Positions 34,232 through 49,019 of a stretch of DNA of 64,000 nucleotides are shown here, one piece after another. The stretch lies in contig CAVMBN010000107.1 in the NCBI GenBank assembly GCA_963678705.1, positions 53,001-117,000 on the forward strand. The letters run 5' to 3'. The notes beneath the pieces are model-generated. The model was not told the origin of the DNA and did no database searches. It was given only the letters and a program-made list of their open reading frames with translations. The stretch is from Panorpa germanica. Taxonomy: Eukaryota > Arthropoda > Insecta > Mecoptera > Panorpidae. How positions within the stretch are numbered: the first letter of the stretch is position 1; every line of letters begins with the position of its first letter. The position numbers and the translations under genes are program-made.

Positions 34232-37200
34232 TAGTTCCATCATTACTATTTTTGAGTAAAAAAGACACAGTTGGTACAACTGCAAGTACAAAAAATATAA
34301 AAGTTAATAATAATTTTAATTTCATATTATATATAGCAGCACTTGTGTATATAAATGTGCATGATACAATAAAACAAAATTTTATAACTTTTAACCATAT
34401 ATTTGTATGTAAAAATTTATTTTTTTGTCTAGAATTTCACTTTACCACACAATCTAAATGTATTTTAAAGTAACAGAAATGTATTATTATTTTAAAATTT
34501 TTATTTTTTTAGTTCCATCACTACAATTTTTGTGTAAAAAAGACACAGTAAGTACAACTGCAAGTTTAAGAAATATAAAAGTTATTATTAATTTTAATTT
34601 CATATTATATATAGCAGCACTTGTGTAAACAAATGTGCATGTTATAATAAAAAAAAAACTATTTAATAACTTTTAACCATATAAATGTATGTAAAAATGT
34701 TTTTTTTTTGTATAGAATGTAACGTTATCACCCACTCTTAAGCTATTTACAAGTAACAAAAATGTGTTATTATTTTAAAAATTTTATTTTTTTAGTTCCA
34801 TCATTACTATTTTTGAGTAAAAAAGACACAGTTGGCACAACTGCAAGTACAAAAAATATAAAAGTTAATAATAATTTTAATTTTAAATTATATATAGCAG
34901 CACTTGTGTATAAAAATATGCATGATAAAATAAAAACAAAATTTTATAACTTTTAACCATATATTTGTATGTAAAAATTTATTTTTTTGTATAGAATTTC
35001 ACTTAATCACCCAATCTTAATGTATTTTAAAGTAACAGAAATGTATTATTTTTTTTTAATTTTTAATTTTTTAGTTCCTTAACTACTATTTTTAAGTAAA
35101 AAAGACACAGTTGGTACAACTGCAAGTACAAAAAATATAAAAGTTAATAATAATTTTAATTTCATATTATATATAGCAGCACTTGTGTATACAAATGTGC
35201 ATGATAAAATAAAACAAAATTTTATAACTTTTAACCATATATTTGTATGTAAAAATTTATTTTTTTGTCTAGAATTTCACTTTACCACACAATCTAAATG
35301 TATTTTAAAGTAACAGAAATGAATTATTATTTTAAAATTTTTATTTTTTTGGTTCCTTAACTACTATTTTTGAGTAAAAAAGACACAGTTGGTACAACTG
35401 CAAGTATAAAAAATATAAAAGTTAATAATTACAATTTCATAATATATATAGCAGCACTTGTGTGATCAAATGTACATGTTAAAATAAAAAAAAAATTAAA
35501 TTACTTTTAACCATATAATTGTATGTAAAAATGTTTTTTTTTTGTATAGAATGTCACGTTATCACCCACTCTTAAGCTATTTTAAAGTAACAGAAATGTG
35601 TTATTATTTTAAAAATTTTATTTTTTTAGTTCCATCATTACTATTTTTGAGTAAATAAGACACAGTTGGTACAACTGCAAGTACAAAAAATATAAAAGTT
35701 AATAATAATTTTAATTTCATATTATATATAGCAGCACTTGTGTAAACAAATGTGCATGTTATAATAAAAAAAAAACTATTTAATAACTTTTAACCATATA
35801 ATTGTATGTAAAAATGTATTTTTTGTATAGAATGTCACGTTATCACCCGCTCTTAAGCTATTTAAAAGTAACAGAAATGTGTTATTATTTTAAAAATTTT
35901 ATTTTTCTAGTTCCATCATTACTATTTTTGAGTAAAAAAGACACAGTTGGTACAACTGCAAGTACAAAAAATATAAAAGTTAATAATAATTTTAATTTCA
36001 TATTATATATAGCAGCACTTGTGTATACAAATGTGCATGATAAAATAAAACAAAATTTTATATCTTTTAACCATATATTTGTATGTAAAAATTTATTTTT
36101 TTGTATAGAATTTCACTTTATCACCCAATCTTAATGTATTTTAAAGTAACAGAAATGTATTAATTTTTTTTTAATTTTTAATTTTTTAGTTCTTTAACTA
36201 CTATTTTTGAGTAAAAAAGAGACAGTTGGTACAATTGCAAGAATAAAAAATATAAAAGTTAATAATTTCAATTTCATATTATATATAGCAGCACTTATGT
36301 GAACAAATGTACATGTTAAAATAAAAAAAAAATTAAATAACTTTTAACCATATAATTGTATGTAAAAATGTATTTTTTTGTAAAGAATGTCACGTTATCA
36401 CCCACTCTTAAGCTATTTTAAAGTAACAGAAATGTGTTATTATTTTAAAAATTTTAATTTTTTAGTTCTATCATTACTATTTTTGAGTAAAACAGACACA
36501 GTTGGTACAACTGCAAGTACAAAAAATATAAAAGGTAATAATAATTTTAATTTCATATTTTATATACCAGCACTTGTGTATACAAATGTGCATGATAAAA
36601 TAAAACAAAATTTTATAACTTTTAACCATATATTTGTATGTAAAAATTTATTTTTTTGTATAGAATTTCACTTTACCACACAATCTAAATGTATTTTAAA
36701 GTAACAAAAATGTATTATTTTAAAATTTTTATTTTTTTAGTTCCATCACAACAATTTTTGTGTAAAAAAGACACAGTTAGTACAACTGCAAGTTCAAAAA
36801 GTATAAAAGTTATTATTAATTTTAATTTCATATTATATATAGCAGCACTTGTGTGAACAAATGTGCATGTTATATTAAAAAAAAACTATTTAATAACTTT
36901 TAACCATATAATTGTATGTAAAAATGTATTTTTTTGTATAGAATGTCACGTTATCACTCACTCTTAAGCTATTTTAAAGTAACAGAAATGTGTTATGCTT
37001 TTTAGAATTTTATTTTTTTAGTTCCATCACTACAATTTTTGTGTAAAAGAGACACAGTTAGTACAACTGCAAGTTTAAAAAATATAAAAGTTATTATTAA
37101 TTTTAATTTCATATTATATATAGCAGCACTTGTGTATACAAATGTGCATGATAAAATAAAACAAAATTTTATAACTTTTAACCATATATTTGTATGTAAA

Positions 37201-37315
37201 AATGTATTTTTTTGTATAGAATGTCACGTTATCACCCACTCTTTAGCTATTTTAAAGTAACAGAAATGTGTTATTATTTTAAAAATTTTATTTTTTTAGT
37301 TCCATCATTACTATT

Positions 37316-38436
37316 ATTATTAATTGTTTATTGTTCGCCTTTCGGCTTTACAATCTACATTCTTAAATACATTTCATATACTTCAACTTACAATTAAATT
37401 TACATTATTCTAAACCTTTTTATTTCCAAAAGTACTTTCTGCTTCTTCTTCTCTTGACCCTCTTCATTCATTTTCCCTAGTCTTCCTTCTGTACTGGTCT
37501 ATCCCCTAGTCTATTTTTCTGGGCTGAAGTTTAACTGTTTCCTCGCTACTTCTTTTTTTCTCCTGCTTCCTGTTCCTTGTGCAATTCAGCCACCAGCTTA
37601 TTTATTCTCCTGTTTTTCCTTTCCTTCTTACTATTTCCGCCATCCACCTCTTTCCTTCACTGCCTCCCTTTAATAGCTGGCCAATATTCCTTTCGCTCGC
37701 TACTTTTTCCTTACACTTAAACTTAATGTGCTCCAGTGTTTCGTCCTCCGCTCCACACATTCTACACTTTCTTTCCTCACTCTTTTCCCAGTATCTGTTT
37801 CCTTTTTCCTCATTTCCCAATCTAAACCTTGCTGTTCTTCTTATGTGTTTTATGTCTTTTTCTATAAGGTACTGAGGCACATTATTTTCTTATAACCTCT
37901 TATATCTTTTATTGTAGTTACTTTTTTCTATTTTTCCCATTCTCTCCTGCTGCTGTGTCTCCTTATCCCTTCTCCTTAGCTCCTCTGCCACACTTGCGCC
38001 ACCTTCTCTTCTCCTCTCTGCCTCCTCGATCGCCATTCCATTCCTTTCAAAGTATTTTTTTCTCTTTTTTGGACCTCCTCCCCCCCATTCTTTATGTAAT
38101 CCTCTCTTATTTTCTTTAAGATTTTGCTTTCCGCTCTGTTCAATTTCTCCTCGTATTTTACCGCTCTTTCCCCTGTTTTAATTCGTATCTTATCCCTCTT
38201 TAGCTCCTCCATCACCATGTATCCTGGCGTGCACCTGTCCAGCCCTAGAAACCATTTCATGTATCTCACCTGTATTCTTTCCAACTTTTCTTGTTCCTTC
38301 CACCCCCAAACCTCTGCTCCATACGATATCATACTGGCTATCAGTCTCTCATATATCCATATTCTCTTTTGTATGTCCCCCCCAAATGCCTTTTCCTCTA
38401 GTCCCCATACCCGTCGCATTGCTTGCTCTTCCTTGC
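37316..38436 (-). mobile_element. 5'-truncated LINE fragment in the array, copy 2
   Basis: 1,121 bp with the same ends and the same flanking 19-bp repeat (37297-37315 and 38437-38455). It differs from copy 1 by scattered substitutions and by a short stretch near 37570 (CTGTTCCTTGTGCAATTC) where copy 1 has CAGGAACC. Confidence 0.92.
37602..38436 (-). pseudogene. LINE ORF2 C-terminal fragment, copy 2
   Basis: Same protein region as copy 1, broken differently. A Trp codon before ENNVPQYL has become a TAA stop (near 37890), and a C-run near 38090 is one base shorter, splitting the frame into 37602-37880 and 37976-38436. The CCHC motif is intact. Confidence 0.85.
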
Positions 38437-39048
38437 TAGTTCCATCATTACTATTTTTGAGTAAAAAAGACACAGTTGGTACAACTGCAAGTACAAAAAA
38501 TATAAAAGTTAATAATAATTTTAATTTCATATTATATATAGCAGCACTTGTGTGAACAAATGTGCATGATATAATTAGAAAAAAACTATTTAATAACTTT
38601 TAACCATATAATTGTATGTAAAAATGTATTTTTTTGTATAGAATGTCACGTTATTACCCACTCTTAAGCTATTTTAAAGTCACAGAAATGTGTTATTATT
38701 TTAAAAATTTTAATTTTTTAGTTCCATCATTACTATTTTTAAGTAAAAAAGACACAGTTGGTACAACTGCAAGTACAAAAAATATAAAAGGTAATAATAA
38801 TTTTAATTTCATATTTTATATAGCAGCACTTGTGTATACAAATGTGCATGATACAATAAAACAAAATTTTATAACTTTTAACCATATATTTGTATGTAAA
38901 AATTAATTTTTTTGTCTAGAATTTCACTTTACCACACAATCTAAATGTATTTTAAAGTAACAGAAATGTATTATTATTTTAAAATTTTTATTTTTTTAGT
39001 TCCATCACTACAATTTTTGTGTAAAAAGACACAGTTAGTACAACTGCA

Positions 39049-39236
39049 AGTTTAAAAAATATAAAAGTTATTATTAATTTTAATTTCATATTATATATAG
39101 CAGCACTTGTGTGAACAAATGTGCAAGTTATAATAAAAAAAAAGTTTAAAAAATATAAAAGTTATTATTAATTTTAATTTCATATTATATATAGCAGCAC
39201 TTGTGTAAACAAATGTGCAAGTTATAATAAAAAAAA
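39049..39236 (+). repeat. Second site with the 94-bp internal duplication
   Basis: The same AGTTTAAAAAATATAAAAG segment is duplicated at 39049 and 39143, exactly as at 31107 and 31201. It is not duplicated at the corresponding place near 47830. Confidence 0.9.
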
Positions 39237-41898
39237 AACTATTTAATAACTTTTAACCATATAATTGTATGTAAAAATTATTTTTTTTGTATAGAATGTC
39301 ACGTTATCACCCACTCTTAAGCTATTTAAAAGTAACAAAAATGTGTTATTATTTTAAAAATTTTATTTTTTTAGTTCCATCATTACTATTTTTGAGTAAA
39401 AAAGACACAGTTGGTACAACTGCAAGTACAAAAAATATAAATGTAAATAATAATTTTAATTTCATATTATATATAGCAGCACTTGTGTATACATATGTGC
39501 ATGATAAAATAAAAACAAAATTTTATAACTTTTAACCATATATTTGTATGTAAAAATTTATTTTTTTGTATAGAATTTCACTTAATTACCCAATCTTAAT
39601 GTATTTTAAAGTAACAGATATGTATTATTTTTTTTAAATTTTTAATTTTTTAGTTCCTTAACTACTATTTTTGAGTAAAAAAGACACAGTTGGTACAACT
39701 GCAAGTACAAAAAATTTAAAAGTTAATAATTTCAATTTCATATTATATACAGCAGCACTTGTGTGAACAAATGTACATGTTAAAATAAAAAAAAAAATTA
39801 AATAACTTTTAACCATATAATTGTATGTAAAAATATATTTTTTTGTAAAGTATGTCACGTTATCACCCACTCTTAAGCTATTTTAAAGTAACAAAAATGT
39901 GTTATTATTTTAAAAATTTTATTTTTTTAGTTCCATCATTACTATTTTTGAGTAAATAAGACACAGTTGGTACAACTGCAAGTACAAAAAATATAAAAGT
40001 TAATAATAATTTTAATTTCATATTATATATAGCAGCACTTGTGTAAACAAATGTGCATGTTATAATAAAAAAAAAACTATTTAATAACTTTTAACCATAT
40101 AATTGTATGTAAAAATGTATTTTTTGTATAGAATGTCACGTTATCACCCGCTCTTAAGCTATTTAAAAGTAACAGAAATGTGTTATTATTTTAAAAATTT
40201 TATTTTTTTAGTTCCATCATTACTATTTTTGAGTAAAAAAGACACAGTTGGTACAACTGCAAGTACAAAAAATATAAAAGTTAATAATAATTTTAATTTC
40301 ATATTATATATAGCAGCACTTGTGTATACAAATGTGCATGATAAAATAAAAACAAAATTTTATATCTTTTAACCATATATTTGTATAAAAAAAATTATTT
40401 TTTTGTATAGAATTTCACTTTACCACACAATGTAAATGAATTTTAAAGTAACAGAAATGTATTATTATTTTAAAATTTTTATTTTTTATTGTTCCACTAC
40501 AATTTTTGTGTAAAAAAGACACAGTTAGTACAACTGCAAGTACAAAAAATATAAAAGTTATTATTAATTTTAATTTCATATTATATATAGCAGCACTTGT
40601 GTGAACAAATGTGCATGTTATAATAAAAAAAAACTATTTAATAACTTTTAACCATATAATTGTATGTAAAAATGTATTTTTTTGTATAGAATGTTACGTT
40701 AACACCCGCTCTTAAGCTATTTAAAAGTAAAAGAAATGTGTTATTATTTTAAAAATTTTATTTTTTTAGTTCCATCATTACTATTTTTGAGTAAAAAAGA
40801 CACAGTTGGTACAACTGCAAGTACAAAAAATAAAAAAGTTAATAATAATTTTAATTTCATATTATATATAGCAGCACTTGTGTATACAAATGTGCATGAT
40901 AAAATAAAAACAAAATTTTATAACTTTTAACCATTTATTTGTATGTAAAAATTTATTTTTTTGTATAGAATTTCACTTTATCACCCAATCTTAATGTATT
41001 TTAAAGTAACAGAAATGTATTAATTTTTTTTTAATTTTTAATTTTTTAGTTCTTTAACTACTATTTTTGAGTAAAAAAGAGACAGTTGGTACAACTGCAA
41101 GTATAAAAAATATAAAAGTTAATAATTTCAATTTCATATTATATATAGCAGCACTTATGTGAACAAATGTACATGTTAAAATAAAAAAAAAATTAAATAA
41201 CTTTTAACCATATAATTGTATGTAAAAATGTATTTTTTTGTAAAGAATGTCACGTTATCACCCACTCTTAAGCTATTTTAAAGTAACAGAAATGTGTTAT
41301 TATTTTAAAAATTTTAATTTTTTAGTTCCATCATTACTATTTTTGAGTAAAACAGACACAGTTGGTACAACTGCAAGTACAAAAAATATAAAAGTTAATA
41401 ATAATTTTAATTTCATATTTTATATACCAGCACTTGTGTATACAAATGTGCATGATATAATAAATCAAAATTTTATAACTTTTAACCATATATTTGTATG
41501 TAAAAATTTATTTTTTTGTATAGAATTTCACTTTACCACACAATCAAAATGTATTTTAAAGTAAAAAAAATGTATTATTTTAAAAATTTTATTTTTTTAG
41601 TTCCATCACTACAATTTTTGTGTAAAAAAGACACAGTTAGTACAACTGCAAGTTCAAAAAGTATAAAAGTTATTATTAATTTTAATTTCATAATTATATA
41701 TAGCAGCACTTGTGTGAACAAATGTGCTTGTTATATTAAAAAAAAACTATTTAATAACTTTTAACTATATAATTGTATGTAAAAATGTATTTTTTTGTAT
41801 AGAATGTCACGTTATCACCCACTCTTAAGCTATTTTAAAGTAACAGAAATGTGTTATTATTTTAAAAATTTTATTTTTTTAGTTCCATCATTACTATT

Positions 41899-43012
41899 AT
41901 TATTAATTGTTTATTGTTCGCCTTTCGGCTTTACAATCTACATTCTTAAATACATTTCATATACTTTAACTTACAATTAAATTTACATTATTCTAAACCT
42001 TTTTATTTCCAAAAGTACTTTCTGCTTCTTCTTCTCTTGACCCTCTTCATTCATTTTCCCTAGTCTTCCTTCTGTACAGGTCTATCCCCTAGTCAATTTT
42101 TCTGGGCTGAAGTTTAACTGTTTCCTCGCTACTTCTTTCTTTCTCCTGCTTCCAGGAACCCAGCCACCAGCTTATTTATTCTCCTGTTTTTCCTTTCCTT
42201 CTTACTATTTCCGCCATCCACCTCTTTCCTTCACTGCCTCCCTTTAATAGCTGGCCAATATTCTTTTCGCTCGCTACTTTTTCCTTACACTCAAACTTAA
42301 TGTGCTCCAGTGTTTCGTCCTCCGCTCCACACATTCTACACTTTCTTTCCTCACTCTTTTCCCAGTATATGTTTCCTTTTTCCTCATTTCCCAATCTAAA
42401 CCTTGCTGTTCTTCTTATGTGTTTTATGTCTTTTTCTATAAGGTACTGAGGCACATTATTTTCCCATAACCTCTTATATCTTTTATTGTAGTTACTTTTT
42501 TCTATTTTTCCCATTCTCTCCTGCTGCTGTGTCTCCTTATCCCTTCTCCTTAGCTCCTCTGCCACACTTGCGCCACCTTCTCTTCTCCTCTCTGCCTCCT
42601 CGATCGCCATTCCATTCCTTTCAAAGTATTCTTTTCTCTTTTTTGGACCTCCTCCCCCCCCATTCTTTATGTAATCCTCTCTTATTTTCTTTAAGATTTT
42701 GCTTTCCGCTCTGTTCATTTTCTCCTCGTATTTCACCGCTCTTTCCCCTGTTTTAATTCGTATCTTATCCCTCTTTAGCTCCTCCATCACCATGTATCCT
42801 GGCGTGCACCTGTCCAGCCCTAGTACCCATTTCATGTATCTCACCTGTATTCTTTCCAACTTTTCTTGTTCCTTCCACCCCCAAACCTCTGCTCCATACG
42901 ACATCATACTGGCTATCAGTCTCTCATATATCCATATTCTCTTTTGTATGTCCCCCCCCAAATGCCTTTTCCCCTAGTCCCCATACCCGTCGCATTGCTT
43001 GCTCTGCCTTGC
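41899..43012 (-). mobile_element. 5'-truncated LINE fragment in the array, copy 3
   Basis: 1,114 bp, essentially identical to copy 1, 8,781 bp away, with the 19-bp flanking repeat at 41880-41898 and 43013-43031. Confidence 0.92.
42176..43012 (-). pseudogene. LINE ORF2 C-terminal fragment, copy 3
   Basis: The 261-residue frame is identical to that of copy 1 and has the same extra C near 42955 that shifts the frame at the 5' edge. Confidence 0.85.
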
Positions 43013-46000
43013 TAGTTCCATCATTACTATTTTTGAGTAAAAAAGACACAGTTGGTACAACTGCAAGTACAAAAAATATAAAAGTTAATAATAATTTTAA
43101 TTTCATATTATATATAGCAGCACTTGTGTATATAAATGTGCATGATACAATAAAACAAAATTTTATAACTTTTAACCATATATTTGTATGTAAAAATTTA
43201 TTTTTTTGTCTAGAATTTCACTTTACCACACAATCTAAATGTATTTTAAAGTAACAGAAATGTATTATTATTTTAAAATTTTTATTTTTTTAGTTCCATC
43301 ACTACAATTTTTGTGTAAAAAAGACACAGTAAGTACAACTGCAAGTTTAAGAAATATAAAAGTTATTATTAATTTTAATTTCATATTATATATAGCAGCA
43401 CTTGTGTAAACAAATGTGCATGTTATAATAAAAAAAAAACTATTTAATAACTTTTAACCATATAAATGTATGTAAAAATGTTTTTTTTTGTATAGAATGT
43501 CACGTTATCACCCACTCTTAAGCTATTTACAAGTAACAAAAATGTGTTATTATTTTAAAAATTTTATTTTTTTAGTTCCATCATTACTATTTTTGAGTAA
43601 AAAAGACACAGTTGGTACAACTGCAAGTACAAAAAATATAAAAGTTAATAATAATTTTAATTTTAAATTATATATAGCAGCACTTGTGTATAAAAATATG
43701 CATGATAAAATAAAAACAAAATTTTATAACTTTTAACCATATATTTGTATGTAAAAATTTATTTTTTTGTATAGAATTTCACTTAATCACCCAATCTTAA
43801 TGTATTTTAAAGTAACAGAAATGTATTATTTTTTTTTAATTTTTAATTTTTTAGTTCCTTAACTACTATTTTTAAGTAAAAAAGACACAGTTGGTACAAC
43901 TGCAAGTACAAAAAATATAAAAGTTAATAATAATTTTAATTTCATATTATATATAGCAGCACTTGTGTATACAAATGTGCATGATAAAATAAAACAAAAT
44001 TTTATAACTTTTAACCATATATTTGTATGTAAAAATTTATTTTTTTGTCTAGAATTTCACTTTACCACACAATCTAAATGTATTTTAAAGTAACAGAAAT
44101 GAATTATTATTTTAAAATTTTTATTTTTTTGGTTCCCTAACTACTATTTTTGAGTAAAAAAGACACAGTTGGTACAACTGCAAGTATAAAAAATATAAAA
44201 GTTAATAATTACAATTTCATAATATATATAGCAGCACTTGTGTGATCAAATGTACATGTTAAAATAAAAAAAAAATTAAATTACTTTTAACCATATAATT
44301 GTATGTAAAAATGTTTTTTTTTTGTATAGAATGTCACGTTATCACCCACTCTTAAGCTATTTTAAAGTAACAGAAATGTGTTATTATTTTAAAAATTTTA
44401 TTTTTTTAGTTCCATCATTACTATTTTTGAGTAAATAAGACACAGTTGGTACAACTGCAAGTACAAAAAATATAAAAGTTAATAATAATTTTAATTTCAT
44501 ATTATATATAGCAGCACTTGTGTAAACAAATGTGCATGTTATAATAAAAAAAAAACTATTTAATAACTTTTAACCATATAATTGTATGTAAAAATGTATT
44601 TTTTGTATAGAATGTCACGTTATCACCCGCTCTTAAGCTATTTAAAAGTAACAGAAATGTGTTATTATTTTAAAAATTTTATTTTTCTAGTTCCATCATT
44701 ACTATTTTTGAGTAAAAAAGACACAGTTGGTACAACTGCAAGTACAAAAAATATAAAAGTTAATAATAATTTTAATTTCATATTATATATAGCAGCACTT
44801 GTGTATACAAATGTGCATGATAAAATAAAACAAAATTTTATATCTTTTAACCATATATTTGTATGTAAAAATTTATTTTTTTGTATAGAATTTCACTTTA
44901 TCACCCAATCTTAATGTATTTTAAAGTAACAGAAATGTATTAATTTTTTTTTAATTTTTAATTTTTTAGTTCTTTAACTACTATTTTTGAGTAAAAAAGA
45001 GACAGTTGGTACAACTGCAAGAATAAAAAATATAAAAGTTAATAATTTCAATTTCATATTATATATAGCAGCACTTATGTGAACAAATGTACATGTTAAA
45101 ATAAAAAAAAAATTAAATAACTTTTAACCATATAATTGTATGTAAAAATGTATTTTTTTGTAAAGAATGTCACGTTATCACCCACTCTTAAGCTATTTTA
45201 AAGTAACAGAAATGTGTTATTATTTTAAAAATTTTAATTTTTTAGTTCTATCATTACTATTTTTGAGTAAAACAGACACAGTTGGTACAACTGCAAGTAC
45301 AAAAAATATAAAAGGTAATAATAATTTTAATTTCATATTTTATATACCAGCACTTGTGTATACAAATGTGCATGATAAAATAAAACAAAATTTTATAACT
45401 TTTAACCATATATTTGTATGTAAAAATTTATTTTTTTGTATAGAATTTCACTTTACCACACAATCTAAATGTATTTTAAAGTAACAAAAATGTATTATTT
45501 TAAAATTTTTATTTTTTTAGTTCCATCACAACAATTTTTGTGTAAAAAAGACACAGTTAGTACAACTGCAAGTTCAAAAAGTATAAAAGTTATTATTAAT
45601 TTTAATTTCATATTATATATAGCAGCACTTGTGTGAACAAATGTGCATGTTATATTAAAAAAAAACTATTTAATAACTTTTAACCATATAATTGTATGTA
45701 AAAATGTATTTTTTTGTATAGAATGTCACGTTATCACTCACTCTTAAGCTATTTTAAAGTAACAGAAATGTGTTATGCTTTTTAGAATTTTATTTTTTTA
45801 GTTCCATCACTACAATTTTTGTGTAAAAGAGACACAGTTAGTACAACTGCAAGTTTAAAAAATATAAAAGTTATTATTAATTTTAATTTCATATTATATA
45901 TAGCAGCACTTGTGTATACAAATGTGCATGATAAAATAAAACAAAATTTTATAACTTTTAACCATATATTTGTATGTAAAAATGTATTTTTTTGTATAGA

Positions 46001-46095
46001 ATGTCACGTTATCACCCACTCTTAAGCTATTTTAAAGTAACAGAAATGTGTTATTATTTTAAAAATTTTATTTTTTTAGTTCCATCATTACTATT

Positions 46096-47216
46096 ATTAT
46101 TAATTGTTTATTGTTCGCCTTTCGGCTTTACAATCTACATTCTTAAATACATTTCATATACTTCAACTTACAATTAAATTTACATTATTCTAAACCTTTT
46201 TATTTCCAAAAGTACTTTCTGCTTCTTCTTCTCTTGACCCTCTTCATTCATTTTCCCTAGTCTTCCTTCTGTACTGGTCTATCCCCTAGTCTATTTTTCT
46301 GGGCTGAAGTTTAACTGTTTCCTCGCTACTTCTTTTTTTCTCCTGCTTCCTGTTCCTTGTGCAATTCAGCCACCAGCTTATTTATTCTCCTGTTTTTCCT
46401 TTCCTTCTTACTATTTCCGCCATCCACCTCTTTCCTTCACTGCCTCCCTTTAATAGCTGGCCAATATTCCTTTCGCTCGCTACTTTTTCCTTACACTTAA
46501 ACTTAATGTGCTCCAGTGTTTCGTCCTCCGCTCCACACATTCTACACTTTCTTTCCTCACTCTTTTCCCAGTATCTGTTTCCTTTTTCCTCATTTCCCAA
46601 TCTAAACCTTGCTGTTCTTCTTATGTGTTTTATGTCTTTTTCTATAAGGTACTGAGGCACATTATTTTCTTATAACCTCTTATATCTTTTATTGTAGTTA
46701 CTTTTTTCTATTTTTCCCATTCTCTCCTGCTGCTGTGTCTCCTTATCCCTTCTCCTTAGCTCCTCTGCCACACTTGCGCCACCTTCTCTTCTCCTCTCTG
46801 CCTCCTCGATCGCCATTCCATTCCTTTCAAAGTATTTTTTTCTCTTTTTTGGACCTCCTCCCCCCCATTCTTTATGTAATCCTCTCTTATTTTCTTTAAG
46901 ATTTTGCTTTCCGCTCTGTTCAATTTCTCCTCGTATTTTACCGCTCTTTCCCCTGTTTTAATTCGTATCTTATCCCTCTTTAGCTCCTCCATCACCATGT
47001 ATCCTGGCGTGCACCTGTCCAGCCCTAGAAACCATTTCATGTATCTCACCTGTATTCTTTCCAACTTTTCTTGTTCCTTCCACCCCCAAACCTCTGCTCC
47101 ATACGATATCATACTGGCTATCAGTCTCTCATATATCCATATTCTCTTTTGTATGTCCCCCCCAAATGCCTTTTCCTCTAGTCCCCATACCCGTCGCATT
47201 GCTTGCTCTTCCTTGC
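46096..47216 (-). mobile_element. 5'-truncated LINE fragment in the array, copy 4
   Basis: 1,121 bp, essentially identical to copy 2, 8,780 bp away, with the 19-bp flanking repeat at 46077-46095 and 47217-47235. Confidence 0.92.
46382..47216 (-). pseudogene. LINE ORF2 C-terminal fragment, copy 4
   Basis: It has the same two lesions as copy 2: the Trp-to-stop change near 46670 and the shortened C-run near 46865. Confidence 0.85.
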
Positions 47217-49019
47217 TAGTTCCATCATTACTATTTTTGAGTAAAAAAGACACAGTTGGTACAACTGCAAGTACAAAAAATATAAAAGTTAATAATAATT
47301 TTAATTTCATATTATATATAGCAGCACTTGTGTGAACAAATGTGCATGATATAATTAGAAAAAAACTATTTAATAACTTTTAACCATATAATTGTATGTA
47401 AAAATGTATTTTTTTGTATAGAATGTCACGTTATTACCCACTCTTAAGCTATTTTAAAGTCACAGAAATGTGTTATTATTTTAAAAATTTTAATTTTTTA
47501 GTTCCATCATTACTATTTTTAAGTAAAAAAGACACAGTTGGTACAACTGCAAGTACAAAAAATATAAAAGGTAATAATAATTTTAATTTCATATTTTATA
47601 TAGCAGCACTTGTGTATACAAATGTGCATGATACAATAAAACAAAATTTTATAACTTTTAACCATATATTTGTATGTAAAAATTAATTTTTTTGTCTAGA
47701 ATTTCACTTTACCACACAATCTAAATGTATTTTAAAGTAACAGAAATGTATAATTATTTTAAAATTTTTATTTTTTTAGTTCCATCACTACAATTTTTGT
47801 GTAAAAAAGACACAGTTAGTACAACTGCAAGTTTAAAAAATATAAAAGTTATTATTAATTTTAATTTCATATTATATATAGCAGCACTTGTGTAAACAAA
47901 TGTGCATGTTATAATAAAAAAAAAACTATTTAATAACTTTTAACCATATAATTGTATGTAAGAATGTTTTTTTTTGTATAGAATGTCACGTTATCACCCA
48001 CTCTTAAGCTATTTAAAAGTAACAAAAATGTGTTATTATTTTAAAAATTTTATTTTTTTAGTTCCATCATTACTATTTTTGAGTAAAAAAGACACAGTTG
48101 GTACAACTGCAAGTACAAAAAATATAAAAGTTAATAATAATTTTAATTTCATATTATATATAGCAGCACTTGTGTATACAAATGTGCATGATAAAATAAA
48201 AACAAAATTTTATAACTTTTAACCATATATTTGTATGTAAAAATTTATTTTTTTGTATAGAATTTCACTTAATCACCCAATCTTAATGTATTTTAAAGTA
48301 ACAGAAATGTATTATTTTTTTTTAATTTTAATTTTTTACTTCCTTAACTACTATTTTTGAGTAAAAAAGACACAGTTGAGAAAACTGCAAGTACAAAAAA
48401 TATAAAAGTTAATAATTTCAATTTCATATTATATATAGCAGCACTTGTGTGAACAAATGTACATGTTAAAATAAGAAAAAAAATTAAATAACTTTTAACC
48501 ATATAATTGTATGTAAAAATATATTTCTTTGTAAAGAATGTCACGTTATCACCCACTCTTAAGCTATTTTAAAGTAACAGAAATGTGTTATTATTTTAAA
48601 AATTTTATTTTTTTAGTTCCATCATTACTATTTTTGAGTAAAAAAGACACAGTTGGTACAACTGCAAGTACAAAAAATATAAAAGTTAATAATAATTTTA
48701 ATTTCATATTATATATAGCAGCACTTGTGTATACAAATGTGCATGATAAAATAAAACAAAATTTTATAACTTTTAAGCATATATTTGTATGTAAAAATTT
48801 ATTTTTTTGTCAAGAATTTCACTTTACCACACAATCTAAATGTATTTTAAAGTAACAGAAATGACTTATTATTTTAAAATTTTTATTTTTTTGGTTCCTT
48901 AACTACTATTTTTGAGTAAAAAAGACACAGTTGGTACAACTGCAAGTATAAAAAATATAAAAGTTAAAAATTTCAATTTCATAATATATATAGCAGCACT
49001 TGTGTGATAAAATGTACAT

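Larger units (their letters stand above)
31270..39960 (+). repeat. Higher-order repeat, 8.78-kb unit, copy 1
   Basis: From about 31270 to 39000 this block matches the sequence 8,780-8,781 bp farther on almost base for base, including two LINE inserts and their small length differences. Beyond 39.1 kb the offset drops to about 8,686 because copy 1 carries a 94-bp duplication that copy 2 lacks. The match fades near 39960. Confidence 0.85.
40050..48650 (+). repeat. Higher-order repeat, 8.78-kb unit, copy 2
   Basis: This is the tandem partner of 31270-39960. The order of A, B and C monomers, both LINE inserts and even single-base run lengths are the same. A related but more diverged block with one LINE insert continues from about 49190. 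Confidence 0.85.

Noticed and set aside
37316..38436. Relation between the LINE insert length (1.12 kb) and the four-monomer block (1.11 kb)
   Set aside because: Similar lengths only; the insert is unrelated in sequence and is flanked by target duplications.
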